This document shows, piece after piece, positions 6,846-13,440 of a stretch of DNA of 35,327 nt. The notes below the pieces were generated by a model, which worked only from the letters and a program-made list of their open reading frames with translations, was not told where the DNA came from and made no database searches. The stretch is from a virus, in the IMG/VR virus record IMGVR_UViG_3300021424_002643, positions 1-35,327 of that record; one strand, given 5' to 3'. Every line of letters begins with the position of its first letter. Position 1 is the first letter of the stretch. The position numbers and the translations under genes were made by a program.

Positions 6846-7883
6846 TTACGCAGATTTCATACAGGTTGATTGTGCAAGTGCCACCCACTTGGTAGGAAAA
6901 CTCTTGTACAGCTGACCAATTTTTATAGCCATACGCAAGCTCATTTCACGTAGACTGTTCTTGTTAACGTTCATAAATTCAATGATCTCGTCCTGTGCAA
7001 TATCACCAAGTTCAAGATCCGCAAACAGTTCACCAGAGCGAGCGATTTGGCGGATACGCAAGATCTTGTCGCGCATGGTGTCTAGTGTAAGGTCCAAGTA
7101 ATGGCAGCGTGATTGCAGTGCATCCAAGTGATCACGCAGTTTCTGGCTCTTCATTTTGTCGAACTTGAGGTTAGTAATAAAGATAACCGAACCTTTAAAT
7201 TCAAAACTGTTAGGAATACCTTCGTCACGCAAGATACGCGATTCTGCGATCCATGATATCTTACGTTTCTTACCCGAGTCTAGAGCACCTTTAAGCAAGT
7301 TAAGGCACACATCATCAAGTAAAATACTGTCGCAGTCGTCGAACACAACCACGCAGTTTGGATCCGAATACTTGTATAAGGCTTGATACAAGCCGATAGC
7401 AGTGGCCGAACCTTTTACTACTTCGGCTCTAAGACGACGGCCCGCGATTTGGTCGAACAAGCACGCCTTTTCAATCTCGGCTTCTACGCCATAACTCTTG
7501 CCCACACCCGGAGGACCGCTTACGATCATAGCACGGATGTCACCGGTAGTAGCAGCCTTAGTCATCTCTGTCAGAATCTCAAAACGCCCGGCAATCTCAG
7601 CCATACGCTCTTCATCCGACTTCGAATCATTCACTACGGCAGCAACATCTGTATCCATTGCCACCACTTGGCCATCAAACTCATCGGAACTCACGAACTC
7701 GTAATCACTCATGCTATTAACTTTGACACGGATATCTTCTGGGAAGCCAGGGAATTGGCCACCGTTCTTGACTGTGACATAGCCACCTTTGGCACCGGCC
7801 TTGTATTGTTCTACAAGTTGGAACACACGGTTGGATACATCGGTGGTGCGATATGCACCGGATCGAATTCTTACGAAACTCAT
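6846..7883 (-). CDS. AAA+ ATPase, phage type
   Basis: This 345-residue protein has a Walker A motif GPPGVGKS at 123-130, Walker B VVVFDDCD at 178-185, a sensor-1 region VIFITNLKF, and a helical C-terminal lid. The first 110 residues (MSFVRIRSGAYRTTDVSNRV onward) look like a substrate- or partner-binding domain. ATG 7883 is preceded by AGGAG at good spacing; a TTG at 7922 in frame has none. It has its own near-perfect sigma70 promoter and ends in a strong terminator, so it is a monocistronic unit, probably expressed early. Such ATPases recur in T4-like marine phages without an assigned role. Helicase loading or protein remodelling are possible; I cannot choose. Confidence 0.82.
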   Translation of the reverse strand: MSFVRIRSGAYRTTDVSNRVFQLVEQYKAGAKGGYVTVKNGGQFPGFPEDIRVKVNSMSDYEFVSSDEFDGQVVAMDTDVAAVVNDSKSDEERMAEIAGRFEILTEMTKAATTGDIRAMIVSGPPGVGKSYGVEAEIEKACLFDQIAGRRLRAEVVKGSATAIGLYQALYKYSDPNCVVVFDDCDSILLDDVCLNLLKGALDSGKKRKISWIAESRILRDEGIPNSFEFKGSVIFITNLKFDKMKSQKLRDHLDALQSRCHYLDLTLDTMRDKILRIRQIARSGELFADLELGDIAQDEIIEFMNVNKNSLREMSLRMAIKIGQLYKSFPTKWVALAQSTCMKSA

Positions 7884-7924
7884 AACAGCTCCTGTAGTTG
7901 ATGTTGTATTGTTATTATTCAAGT

Positions 7925-7953
7925 ATTATACGAAAAAACGGAATTAGTGTCAA
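7925..7953 (-). promoter_or_regulatory. Sigma70 consensus promoter for the AAA+ gene
   Basis: On the minus strand TTGACA (7953-7948), 17-bp spacer, TATAAT (7930-7925). Both boxes are exact consensus. The predicted leader to ATG 7883 is about 35 nt and contains AGGAG. Confidence 0.9.
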
Positions 7954-7969
7954 GCACTAACTTTGCTCC

Positions 7970-8161
7970 TTATTTAAAAATTGCAGCGTTTACACTCTCA
8001 CGAACACCGGTATTGCCGGCTTCATGTAAGCCACGCGCAGTTGAAATCATATCCATGATTTCGGTGACTTCGGTTAGAGTCCAGTGTAGTTGTTTTGCAG
8101 CAATTACAACACCATCCACTACACGATTACCGTTATCGGTACTCATTCCGTAATGTATCAT
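7970..8161 (-). CDS. Small hypothetical protein, 63 aa
   Basis: ATG 8161 is preceded by AAGGAG at 8-bp spacing and by a strong sigma70 promoter, so expression is well supported. The product (MIHYGMSTDNGNRVVDGVVI, then AAKQLHWTLTEVTEIMDMIS) is a soluble, mostly helical protein with no named domain that I recognise. It is unusual in having three 18-bp tandem repeats placed directly before its -35 box, which suggests control by a DNA-binding protein. The well-formed signals argue for a real early gene, perhaps a host-takeover or regulatory peptide (inference). Confidence 0.75.
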   Translation of the reverse strand: MIHYGMSTDNGNRVVDGVVIAAKQLHWTLTEVTEIMDMISTARGLHEAGNTGVRESVNAAIFK

Positions 8162-8193
8162 TTGGTACGCTCCTTATTAGTTACTATACCAAT

Positions 8194-8222
8194 ATTATAG
8201 CAAAATGGTAAATTATGGTCAA
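8194..8222 (-). promoter_or_regulatory. Sigma70 promoter for the 63-aa gene
   Basis: On the minus strand TTGACC (8222-8217), 17-bp spacer, TATAAT (8199-8194). AGTAACTAAT at the expected transcription start is shared with the promoter at 12227-12255. Confidence 0.88.
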
Positions 8223-8224
8223 CG

Positions 8225-8294
8225 GTTGTTATTTTTGCAACAAAAGTTGGTATCTTTGCAACAGTTGCTATCTTTGTAATGTTGCTAATCTTTT
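8225..8294. repeat. 18-bp tandem repeats abutting a -35 box
   Basis: Three 18-bp copies at 8225-8242, 8246-8263 and 8264-8281, plus a partial copy from 8281, follow the pattern GTTGNTATCTTTGCAACA. Each has GTTG and CAAC near its ends, giving weak dyad symmetry. The array ends 2 bp from the -35 box at 8217-8222 and enters the 3' end of the next gene. This looks like an operator or iteron array. Confidence 0.75.
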
Positions 8295-8548
8295 AACGCA
8301 TGCCAAATTTCCGGATTCGCACCCAGGTAAATGCGATATAGCAATTTGTTGCGCCATACGCTAAACTCGTTGATCCTGTTCTCAAACCATATCAACAAAT
8401 CATCCCTAAACCAAAGTGGATTTAGTAGAAACATACATAGGATTACAAAAATAGGCGGAAACAGGACGGCTAGTATAGTCCAATGTACCACACGCATACG
8501 CCACCAGCGACCGCCTTCGGGAGTCATTGTCACGGTTTGTTTTTTCAT
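8285..8548 (-). CDS. Small membrane protein, 87 aa
   Basis: ATG 8548 begins MKKQTVTMTPEGGRWWRMRV. A long hydrophobic segment follows (WTILAVLFPPIFVILCMFLL, about residues 23-42), which should span the inner membrane. The C-terminal 45 residues are charged and helical. No family is recognised. The ATG is exactly 6 bp after a TATAAT box with no Shine-Dalgarno, predicting a leaderless message. An upstream in-frame TTG at 8569 would lie before the -10 box and is rejected. It is downstream of SgaA and could also be read from that promoter. A host-envelope effector role is possible but unsupported. Confidence 0.6.
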   Translation of the reverse strand: MKKQTVTMTPEGGRWWRMRVVHWTILAVLFPPIFVILCMFLLNPLWFRDDLLIWFENRINEFSVWRNKLLYRIYLGANPEIWHALKD

Positions 8549-8554
8549 ACTGTT

Positions 8555-8583
8555 ATTATACACTAACAAATCAATTAGAACAA
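8555..8583 (-). promoter_or_regulatory. Sigma70-type promoter giving a leaderless start
   Basis: On the minus strand TTGTTC (8583-8578), 17-bp spacer, TATAAT (8560-8555), then 6 bp to ATG 8548. The -10 is perfect and the -35 weak. It overlaps the end of sgaA. Confidence 0.5.
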
Positions 8584-9750
8584 TGCTTGATAACGCCAGA
8601 AATCGCTGGCTGCTGCAACACCACTGCCTGGTTCAACTTTTATGCCTGTATCCAACATGGCCATTTCGGCTCCGGCAATTGCTGCCATAAGATGCACTTC
8701 ATTCATATCACCCAGGTGACCAATACGGAATAACTTGCCTGCCATTCGGCTTAAGCCAGCACCCAAGCTCAAGTTATATCTCTTGTATGCTCGTGCAATT
8801 ACATCAGCACCATTGATGCCATTGGGCACCATGATGGCACTTACTGTATCCGAATACCATTTTGGCTCTTGAGCACATAGTTCTAGGCCCCAACCTTCTT
8901 GTACTGCTGCTCTTACACCTGCGGCCAGATAGTGATGTCGGCGTATGATGTTGTCGAGGCCTTCTTCGTTAATCATTTTTAACGATTCAATTAAGCCATA
9001 TAACAAACTTAGTGCTGGTGTGTATGGATAGTAGCCTGTGCTAGTACTTTTAAGCATGTCATCTAAATCAAAGTATGCTCGTTTTAGTTTGGCTGTATGA
9101 CGCTGCTCCAGTGCCTTTGGACTAGCACATAGTATACCCAGACCAGCTGGTAGCATCAGACCTTTCTGTGAACCTGATACAGCCATGTCTACTCCCCAGT
9201 CGTCAAATCTCAAATCAATTGAGGCAAGACTAGATACACAATCTACAAATAGTAATGCCGGATGATTAGCGTTGTCCAATACTCTACGAACTCCTTCAAT
9301 ATCAGAAGTCACTCCGGTCGCTGTTTCATTATGGCAAGCCAATACCGCTTTGATTGAATGATTGGTGTCTGTTTCTAATCTATCAAGATATAGATCCAAT
9401 GGAACGCCGGTGCCCCACTCACAATCTATAACTTCTACATCTAAACCTAATTTGACGCACATTTCAATCCATAAGTGACTGAACTGTCCAAACCTTGCAG
9501 CAAGAACATGGTCTCCGGGTGATAGTGTATTGGTGAGTGCTGCTTCCCAACAGCCGGTGCCCGAACTGGGAAACACAAAAGGTGTTCCTGCGTCAGTGCG
9601 GAACACCCGTTTTAGTCCTTGGGTAATTTGATCGGTAATCGCGGGGAAGTCTGGTGATCTATGGTCTTCCATACTTGCAACCATAGCTCTCAATACACGA
9701 TCTGGTATATTGGTAGGTCCAGGCACAAATAAAAAATTCCGTCCAGCCAT
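8575..9750 (-). CDS. sgaA: Serine-glyoxylate aminotransferase (auxiliary metabolic gene)
   Basis: This 391-residue class V PLP aminotransferase looks full length. It catalyses serine + glyoxylate to hydroxypyruvate + glycine, a serine-cycle step in methylotrophs. Hallmarks are FVPGPTNIPDRVLRAM near the start, EDHRSPDFP, SSGTGCWEAALTNTL, AARFGQFSHLW, CHNETATGVTSDI, the PLP-lysine motif SGSQKGLMLPAGLG, TGYYPYTPALSLLYGL, LSLGAGLS and FRIGHLGDMNE. These match the Hyphomicrobium/Methylobacterium SgaA type closely, more so than alanine-glyoxylate or phosphoserine transaminases. It has AGGAGG five bases before ATG and its own consensus promoter. In a phage this is an auxiliary metabolic gene that could raise glycine and C1 supply for nucleotide synthesis (inference). 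Confidence 0.9.
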   Translation of the reverse strand: MAGRNFLFVPGPTNIPDRVLRAMVASMEDHRSPDFPAITDQITQGLKRVFRTDAGTPFVFPSSGTGCWEAALTNTLSPGDHVLAARFGQFSHLWIEMCVKLGLDVEVIDCEWGTGVPLDLYLDRLETDTNHSIKAVLACHNETATGVTSDIEGVRRVLDNANHPALLFVDCVSSLASIDLRFDDWGVDMAVSGSQKGLMLPAGLGILCASPKALEQRHTAKLKRAYFDLDDMLKSTSTGYYPYTPALSLLYGLIESLKMINEEGLDNIIRRHHYLAAGVRAAVQEGWGLELCAQEPKWYSDTVSAIMVPNGINGADVIARAYKRYNLSLGAGLSRMAGKLFRIGHLGDMNEVHLMAAIAGAEMAMLDTGIKVEPGSGVAAASDFWRYQALF

Positions 9751-9767
9751 GTTGCCTCCTGTAATGG

Positions 9768-9784
9768 TCTGGACCGAATCCAGA
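9768..9784 (-). promoter_or_regulatory. 5'-UTR hairpin before sgaA
   Basis: A perfect 6-bp stem (TCTGGA / TCCAGA) closes a TTCGG loop in the leader between the -10 box and the AGGAGG of sgaA. It may stabilise the mRNA 5' end or tune translation. Confidence 0.55.
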
Positions 9785-9791
9785 TCATGAT

Positions 9792-9820
9792 AGTATATAT
9801 TGTATAGTCAAGCTTGTCAA
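9792..9820 (-). promoter_or_regulatory. Sigma70 promoter for sgaA
   Basis: On the minus strand TTGACA (9820-9815), 17-bp spacer, TATACT (9797-9792). The predicted leader is about 40 nt. Confidence 0.88.
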
Positions 9821-9824
9821 TTTT

Positions 9825-10043
9825 TTATTTTAAAACTTTTCGAGTAAACCGCCAAATTGGACCAATTTCAGGATGATTACGATCACCGCCTACAGCTAGT
9901 TGTGCATCTAACGGAGCACCATAACTGTAATAATTTACATAATCGGCAATTTTTCTGTTACGAGTTCTAATCAAACAAAGTCCCGCATCGTTGGTAACCA
10001 TGAAGTGGGATATTCCGTCGTCATCTCGGTCAATGAAGAGCAT
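9825..10043 (-). CDS. Small hypothetical protein, 72 aa
   Basis: From ATG 10043 the product begins MLFIDRDDDGISHFMVTNDA and contains a basic middle (IRTRNRKIADYVNYYSYGAP) and a C-terminal WRFTRKVLK. It overlaps the 3' end of the cyclotransferase gene by 73 bp. A second ATG at 10001 would cut the overlap to 31 bp; neither has a clear Shine-Dalgarno. AATAAATA occurs 4 bp before ATG 10043, similar to the late-type motif elsewhere, but it lies within coding sequence. The frame fills the space up to the sgaA promoter, supporting a real gene. The function is unknown. Confidence 0.5.
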   Translation of the reverse strand: MLFIDRDDDGISHFMVTNDAGLCLIRTRNRKIADYVNYYSYGAPLDAQLAVGGDRNHPEIGPIWRFTRKVLK

Positions 10044-10447
10044 ACCATATTTATTGCCTGGTCAATTTGATCAACAGGCACACCATTTTGTTCGTAACCT
10101 TCGCGTACCATTTCTAAATAGCCCACACCAGGTTGTTGTAAGTAGGTTTGATCCGTCATTTGATAAGTTATTGCAAAGACAAAACTTTTGCCGGTGTTGA
10201 CTTTTACAAGAAATCTAGTGTAATAATATGGATACCCTTCGAGGGTATCAAGAGCTTGTAAATCTTGCATGGATATATCCCAAAGCACCCCATGGCAGAT
10301 ATTGCCCGGTGATCGGGCAATATCTGCATGAGTACGAAATACCAATTCATGATCGTCAATCCAAGCAGGTCCAACACATTCGGCCGTTGGACAGCGTCGA
10401 TTCATTTCATCCTTATTGGTATTCATCCCATAAGCAAAGTATTTCAT
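9971..10447 (-). CDS. Gamma-glutamylcyclotransferase-like (GGCT/AIG2 fold) protein
   Basis: This 158-residue protein fits the GGCT/AIG2-like family, which cyclises gamma-glutamyl groups to 5-oxoproline. The N-terminal substrate loop is YFAYGMNTN (residues 3-11, equivalent to Y-G-S-L/N). GVLWDISMQDLQALDTLEGY contains the expected catalytic Glu at residue 70, and YYYTRFLVKV follows. ATG 10447 overlaps the stop of the HNH-like gene by ATGA; a longer in-frame start at 10489 would sit inside that gene. Phage members of this fold are usually without a known substrate; glutathione or gamma-glutamylamine metabolism are options. A perfect 14-bp inverted repeat lies within the coding sequence at 10295-10327. 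Confidence 0.78.
   Translation of the reverse strand: MKYFAYGMNTNKDEMNRRCPTAECVGPAWIDDHELVFRTHADIARSPGNICHGVLWDISMQDLQALDTLEGYPYYYTRFLVKVNTGKSFVFAITYQMTDQTYLQQPGVGYLEMVREGYEQNGVPVDQIDQAINMVCSSLTEMTTEYPTSWLPTMRDFV
10295..10327. repeat. Perfect 14-bp inverted repeat inside the GGCT gene
   Basis: GCAGATATTGCCCG and its exact reverse complement are separated by 5 bp (GTGAT). It encodes residues of the segment ADIARSPGNIC. It would form a strong hairpin in RNA from either strand, with no T-tract. Confidence 0.9.
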
Positions 10448-11010
10448 ACTGGTATTCCAAAATGTTGATAATGTTTTTCCAGAGTCCACGCATGTAAATC
10501 ATTTATTGATTGTCCATTATAGGTTTCAATTTCTGTAGTAAACACTTGAGTGTATCTATCAAAAAAATGATACACACTGGGTGTTTTACTAGCCCAGCCT
10601 GCTTTTTTTAAAGCCACATGATTTACTTTTTTAATCAGACAGGTCGGCGGATTCATTGCTTGAATAACAGTGAGCACGCCTTGAATCAGCATATCGCGAA
10701 TTACTTTTTGTGGTATCACGTGCTCAAAGTCGTAGTCCTTTTTTTGTAAACCTTTTTCTCGATAGTGAGCTTTTATGTTACCGGCAATATTATAATCATG
10801 CGATCGCCTCAACGCATCATCAATTCGATCTCGAACCAGTCTGGCTGTTTGATTCATTTCTGTCAACCCGCTATACTCTTTGAGTAAACGAGTCAGTTCA
10901 CGACTTATTGACTCCGTGGTTTGATCATAAGCACCTTGATCTCTTTTGACCTTGCGATATTCTACGGGTTGGTAAGATTCAACCAGTGACTGAAATTTGG
11001 ATTTAGCCAT
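10444..11010 (-). CDS. HNH-like putative nuclease
   Basis: This 188-residue protein contains DYDFEHVIPQKVIRDML at about 92-108, followed after about 20 residues by CLIKKVNHVALKKAGW (124-139). The E-H...N-H arrangement resembles a degenerate HNH (beta-beta-alpha metal) core of the E-H-V-I-P kind. The N-terminal half is helical and basic. ATG 11010 has AAGG about 8 bp upstream, and the stop is coupled by ATGA to the cyclotransferase. It sits one base pair beyond the ParB-like gene in the same operon. It could nick or cut DNA, but no second catalytic His is certain; treat the nuclease call as tentative. Confidence 0.5.
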   Translation of the reverse strand: MAKSKFQSLVESYQPVEYRKVKRDQGAYDQTTESISRELTRLLKEYSGLTEMNQTARLVRDRIDDALRRSHDYNIAGNIKAHYREKGLQKKDYDFEHVIPQKVIRDMLIQGVLTVIQAMNPPTCLIKKVNHVALKKAGWASKTPSVYHFFDRYTQVFTTEIETYNGQSINDLHAWTLEKHYQHFGIPV

Positions 11011-11011
11011 A

Positions 11012-12175
11012 TTATGCCTTCATCTCCATAAACTTTTTGCCTTCGATTGTTGTGCCGTTTTGTATTGCAAAAAAAGTCTTGTCGGCGCCCGTTAATTTAA
11101 AACAGTCTATGGACACTTGTGGGATAAGATTTGGTTCGCACCAGGTCTTACCCAGTACACCGATGTCTAAGTTTTCACTAGGTATTGCTAATTTACCACC
11201 GTTAATAAGGTACACTTCTCGCATAAACTTAAACATTCCTTGCGGGGCAGACCAAGCACTGCCAACAAAAAAGTCCCATTGACGCTTGGCAGCGGTATGG
11301 CAGTCGTGACTAGACGAAAAACTTACTGCACAAGTTTCAGTGATATCCTGCATCCAATTCTTTGGCATCTTTTTGTTTAAACTTTTAACAATACTGTTCA
11401 TATAATAGAGTCCAATAAACACGCCCTGATCAATTTCTTGATCAGCTGGCCAAGCAATTGTGATTGCGTCAAGAATTTGTCGAGTAGTAGCAGCCGTTTT
11501 ATCAACGCTGGCAGATTTGTAGGCATAGTCAAAATGACTAAACCAATAATCGTTGATGTTTCTGGCTTTGGTTGATTCAATTAATTGTACACGGGCATTA
11601 TCAAATGCATCTTGTAGATTTCGAGCCAGTTCAGTTTCCTGCGTGCTCAAACCCAGCTTGTGTTGATACAACCAGTTTTGGTGCAGGTCTGGTTTTCCAA
11701 CTTTCTTGATACCACTGTGGTTGTTGATGATAAACGCAACTGAAGGAAACGCAAGATCTTCGGTATCGTTAATAATAACCGGAACTTTAGTGTAGCCTAG
11801 TAGGCTTAACAAAACGCAACGGTGCTGACCATTATATGCAAACAACTTGTCTTGACGCCAAGGTTCTTTTGTTAGGGCCTTGCCTATAAAGTTGGCGGTA
11901 GCAGCAGGTTCAATAATTCTAATATCAAATTTTTTAATGATGTCAATCAAGTGCTTGATAATAACGTTGCGTTGAACTTCATAGTCCAACCAAACGTTAT
12001 TAACATCTTCATAATGCATGCCTCGTGCAAAATTCAAATTTAGAGCAGTCATTCTTGCTCTAATTTGCTGCATCATTGAATTAAATTGCTTGTCTGAAAG
12101 TTTGAGGGCCGCTTTGATGTCACGACGAGCGTCGTTAACAACATCAATCAGTGGCCGCGATACCCGGGCTGACAT
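11012..12175 (-). CDS. ParB/DGQHR-like domain protein
   Basis: This 387-residue protein has a ParB/DGQHR-type segment: VNNVWLDYEVQRNVIIKHLI (58-77), IRIIEPAATANF, and FAYNGQHRCVLLSLLGYTKV (112-131), then PVIIND. The G-Q-H-R signature is shared by ParB-N (CTPase/nuclease) domains and DndB-like DGQHR proteins. Beyond residue 140 the protein is helical with no recognised domain (about 250 residues). It heads a four-gene operon (ParB-like, HNH-like, GGCT, 72-aa) behind a strong sigma70 promoter. The leader has GGAG about 10 bp before ATG and a 7-bp inverted repeat. A DNA-sensing or DNA-processing role is inferred from fold and partner. Confidence 0.68.
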   Translation of the reverse strand: MSARVSRPLIDVVNDARRDIKAALKLSDKQFNSMMQQIRARMTALNLNFARGMHYEDVNNVWLDYEVQRNVIIKHLIDIIKKFDIRIIEPAATANFIGKALTKEPWRQDKLFAYNGQHRCVLLSLLGYTKVPVIINDTEDLAFPSVAFIINNHSGIKKVGKPDLHQNWLYQHKLGLSTQETELARNLQDAFDNARVQLIESTKARNINDYWFSHFDYAYKSASVDKTAATTRQILDAITIAWPADQEIDQGVFIGLYYMNSIVKSLNKKMPKNWMQDITETCAVSFSSSHDCHTAAKRQWDFFVGSAWSAPQGMFKFMREVYLINGGKLAIPSENLDIGVLGKTWCEPNLIPQVSIDCFKLTGADKTFFAIQNGTTIEGKKFMEMKA

Positions 12176-12199
12176 GATGGTAATTCTCCAATTGTAAAT

Positions 12200-12219
12200 A
12201 GTAACTGGAATTAGTTACT
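12200..12219. repeat. 7-bp inverted repeat at a transcription start
   Basis: AGTAACT and AGTTACT flank a 6-bp spacer just after the -10 box of the ParB-like operon. The half AGTAACTAAT also occurs at the start of the 63-aa gene's transcript. It may be an operator or a leader hairpin. Confidence 0.7.
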
Positions 12220-12226
12220 GAATCTT

Positions 12227-12255
12227 AGTATATGCAAAATATAGTTATGTGTCAA
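12227..12255 (-). promoter_or_regulatory. Sigma70 promoter for the ParB-like operon
   Basis: On the minus strand TTGACA (12255-12250), 17-bp spacer, TATACT (12232-12227). The -35 box overlaps the last codons of the hldD-like gene. Confidence 0.9.
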
Positions 12256-13046
12256 CCCGTGTATTTGCCAAAAGTTTGTTGCAATTTTGTTAAGTCTGCA
12301 CAGGTATACTTTTGATAGCTATGCGCTAGATGTTCAGGAAAAGGTATTATCTGAATCAGTGCTCCATATTGATTGGCTTTGTCTCGCGCAATGTCGGCGA
12401 ATGATTGTGCTTGTCCTGTACCAATGTTCCATACACCGTTTTCATCAATTTTGCGCCGGACAAATTCGTATTGAACATCTAACAAACGCTCAACAGGAAC
12501 AAAGTCTCTTTGAAAATGGTCGCTGCCTTCGAATATTTTTATAATACCAGTGGATTGAGCTTGTACAGCAAACTGATAGTGCGGGCTGGCTTGATTACCT
12601 TTATGGGTTTCGTTCGCACCATATACATTAAAGTATCTAAATCCCTGGCACCGAACATGCGTCGGATGGTGTTCGATGTAGTGTTCGAATAGATATTTAC
12701 TCCATGCGTATGGACTTCTAGGATCAACTGGTGCGGTCTCTGTAAAGTCTCGGCCCATGCCATACACGCTAGCCGAGCTGCTCCATTGAAGATTGACATC
12801 ATGTCGTCTGCACTCCTCATATAGCCAAACGCTAAAGTCATAATTCTGACGCATCACTTTGTCAACATCACGCTCAGTGGTACTGCTTATGGCTCCAAAA
12901 TGAAAAACCCAATCCAGGCCTTCGATACGCGGTAATAGATTTTCGTCCCATTCGTATGTGACAATTTCATGGCCGCCAATTTTATGCCAACGACTTACAG
13001 CGTGGCTACCAATAAAGCCTCTACTTCCGGTTATTAATATTTTCAA
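12252..13046 (-). CDS. hldD: ADP-glyceromanno-heptose 6-epimerase (HldD-like)
   Basis: This 264-residue extended SDR converts ADP-D-glycero- to ADP-L-glycero-D-manno-heptose. HldD marks are ITGSRGFIGSHAV at the N-terminus (NADP site), FHFGAISSTTERD, SSASVYG, the YAWSK catalytic Tyr-Lys, GFRYFNVYGANETHKGNQAS, KIFEGSDHFQRDFVPVE, WNIGTGQAQSFADIA and IPFPEHLAHSYQKYTCADLT. Several of these are HldD-specific rather than general epimerase motifs. It is a little shorter than E. coli HldD (310). The start is a TTG at 13046: no ATG precedes the glycine motif, and the frame overlaps the nucleotidyltransferase gene by 26 bp. It completes a kinase-nucleotidyltransferase-epimerase set in this operon. Confidence 0.9.
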   Translation of the reverse strand: MKILITGSRGFIGSHAVSRWHKIGGHEIVTYEWDENLLPRIEGLDWVFHFGAISSTTERDVDKVMRQNYDFSVWLYEECRRHDVNLQWSSSASVYGMGRDFTETAPVDPRSPYAWSKYLFEHYIEHHPTHVRCQGFRYFNVYGANETHKGNQASPHYQFAVQAQSTGIIKIFEGSDHFQRDFVPVERLLDVQYEFVRRKIDENGVWNIGTGQAQSFADIARDKANQYGALIQIIPFPEHLAHSYQKYTCADLTKLQQTFGKYTG

Positions 13047-13440
13047 TTATTTTACTCGTTGAATAATTGGGTACTAGATCGTAATATTTAATACTGTCGC
13101 AGTATTCAGCACCGGTAATTTTTTTACCACGATAGTCTGAACCTTTGACCATTAAACTAGGTTTATACAATTTACAAATATGTGCCAGTTCTTCCTGTGT
13201 ATCAAAAATCCACACAGCATCTACACATTTAAGATTGTCCAATGCAAACTTGCGGTCTTCCTGTTTATTAACAGGACGCTGTTCACCTTTTAACTCTCTC
13301 ACCTCACGATCTGAATCTATTGCAACCAACAAATAGGTTCCTTGACTTTTTGCAAAGTTGAGCATTTCAATGTGCCCACGATGCAGGATGTCAAAGGTCC
13401 CGTTAACTATTACTCTTCTGGCTATCCCCGGGCTGTACAC
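13021..13440 (-). CDS. Heptose-1-phosphate adenylyltransferase (HldE C-domain-like)
   Basis: This 139-residue nucleotidyltransferase has VNGTFDILHRGHIEMLNFAK (residues 12-31) with the HxGH nucleotide-binding motif. RPVNKQEDRKFALDNLKCVD is typical of the C-terminal domain of HldE/RfaE, KGSDYRGKKITGAEY follows, and STSKIIENI provides the ISSTxxI-type loop. It would transfer AMP to D-glycero-D-manno-heptose 1-phosphate. In E. coli this is the C-terminal half of HldE; here it is a separate gene, as in HldC systems. The start is GTG 13440 with GAGGA about 9 bp upstream; no ATG is available before the motif. It overlaps the cupin gene by 38 bp. Confidence 0.82.
   Translation of the reverse strand: MYSPGIARRVIVNGTFDILHRGHIEMLNFAKSQGTYLLVAIDSDREVRELKGEQRPVNKQEDRKFALDNLKCVDAVWIFDTQEELAHICKLYKPSLMVKGSDYRGKKITGAEYCDSIKYYDLVPNYSTSKIIENINNRK

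Noticed and set aside
7383-7901. 172-codon open frame on the plus strand opposite the AAA+ ATPase gene
   Set aside because: It is antisense to a clearly coding ATPase with promoter, Shine-Dalgarno and terminator; the frame has no recognisable domain and no start signals.
10045-10054. AATAAATA on the minus strand just before ATG 10043 as a late promoter
   Set aside because: It is inside the cyclotransferase coding sequence and only 4 bp from the ATG; kept only as a remark under the 72-aa gene.
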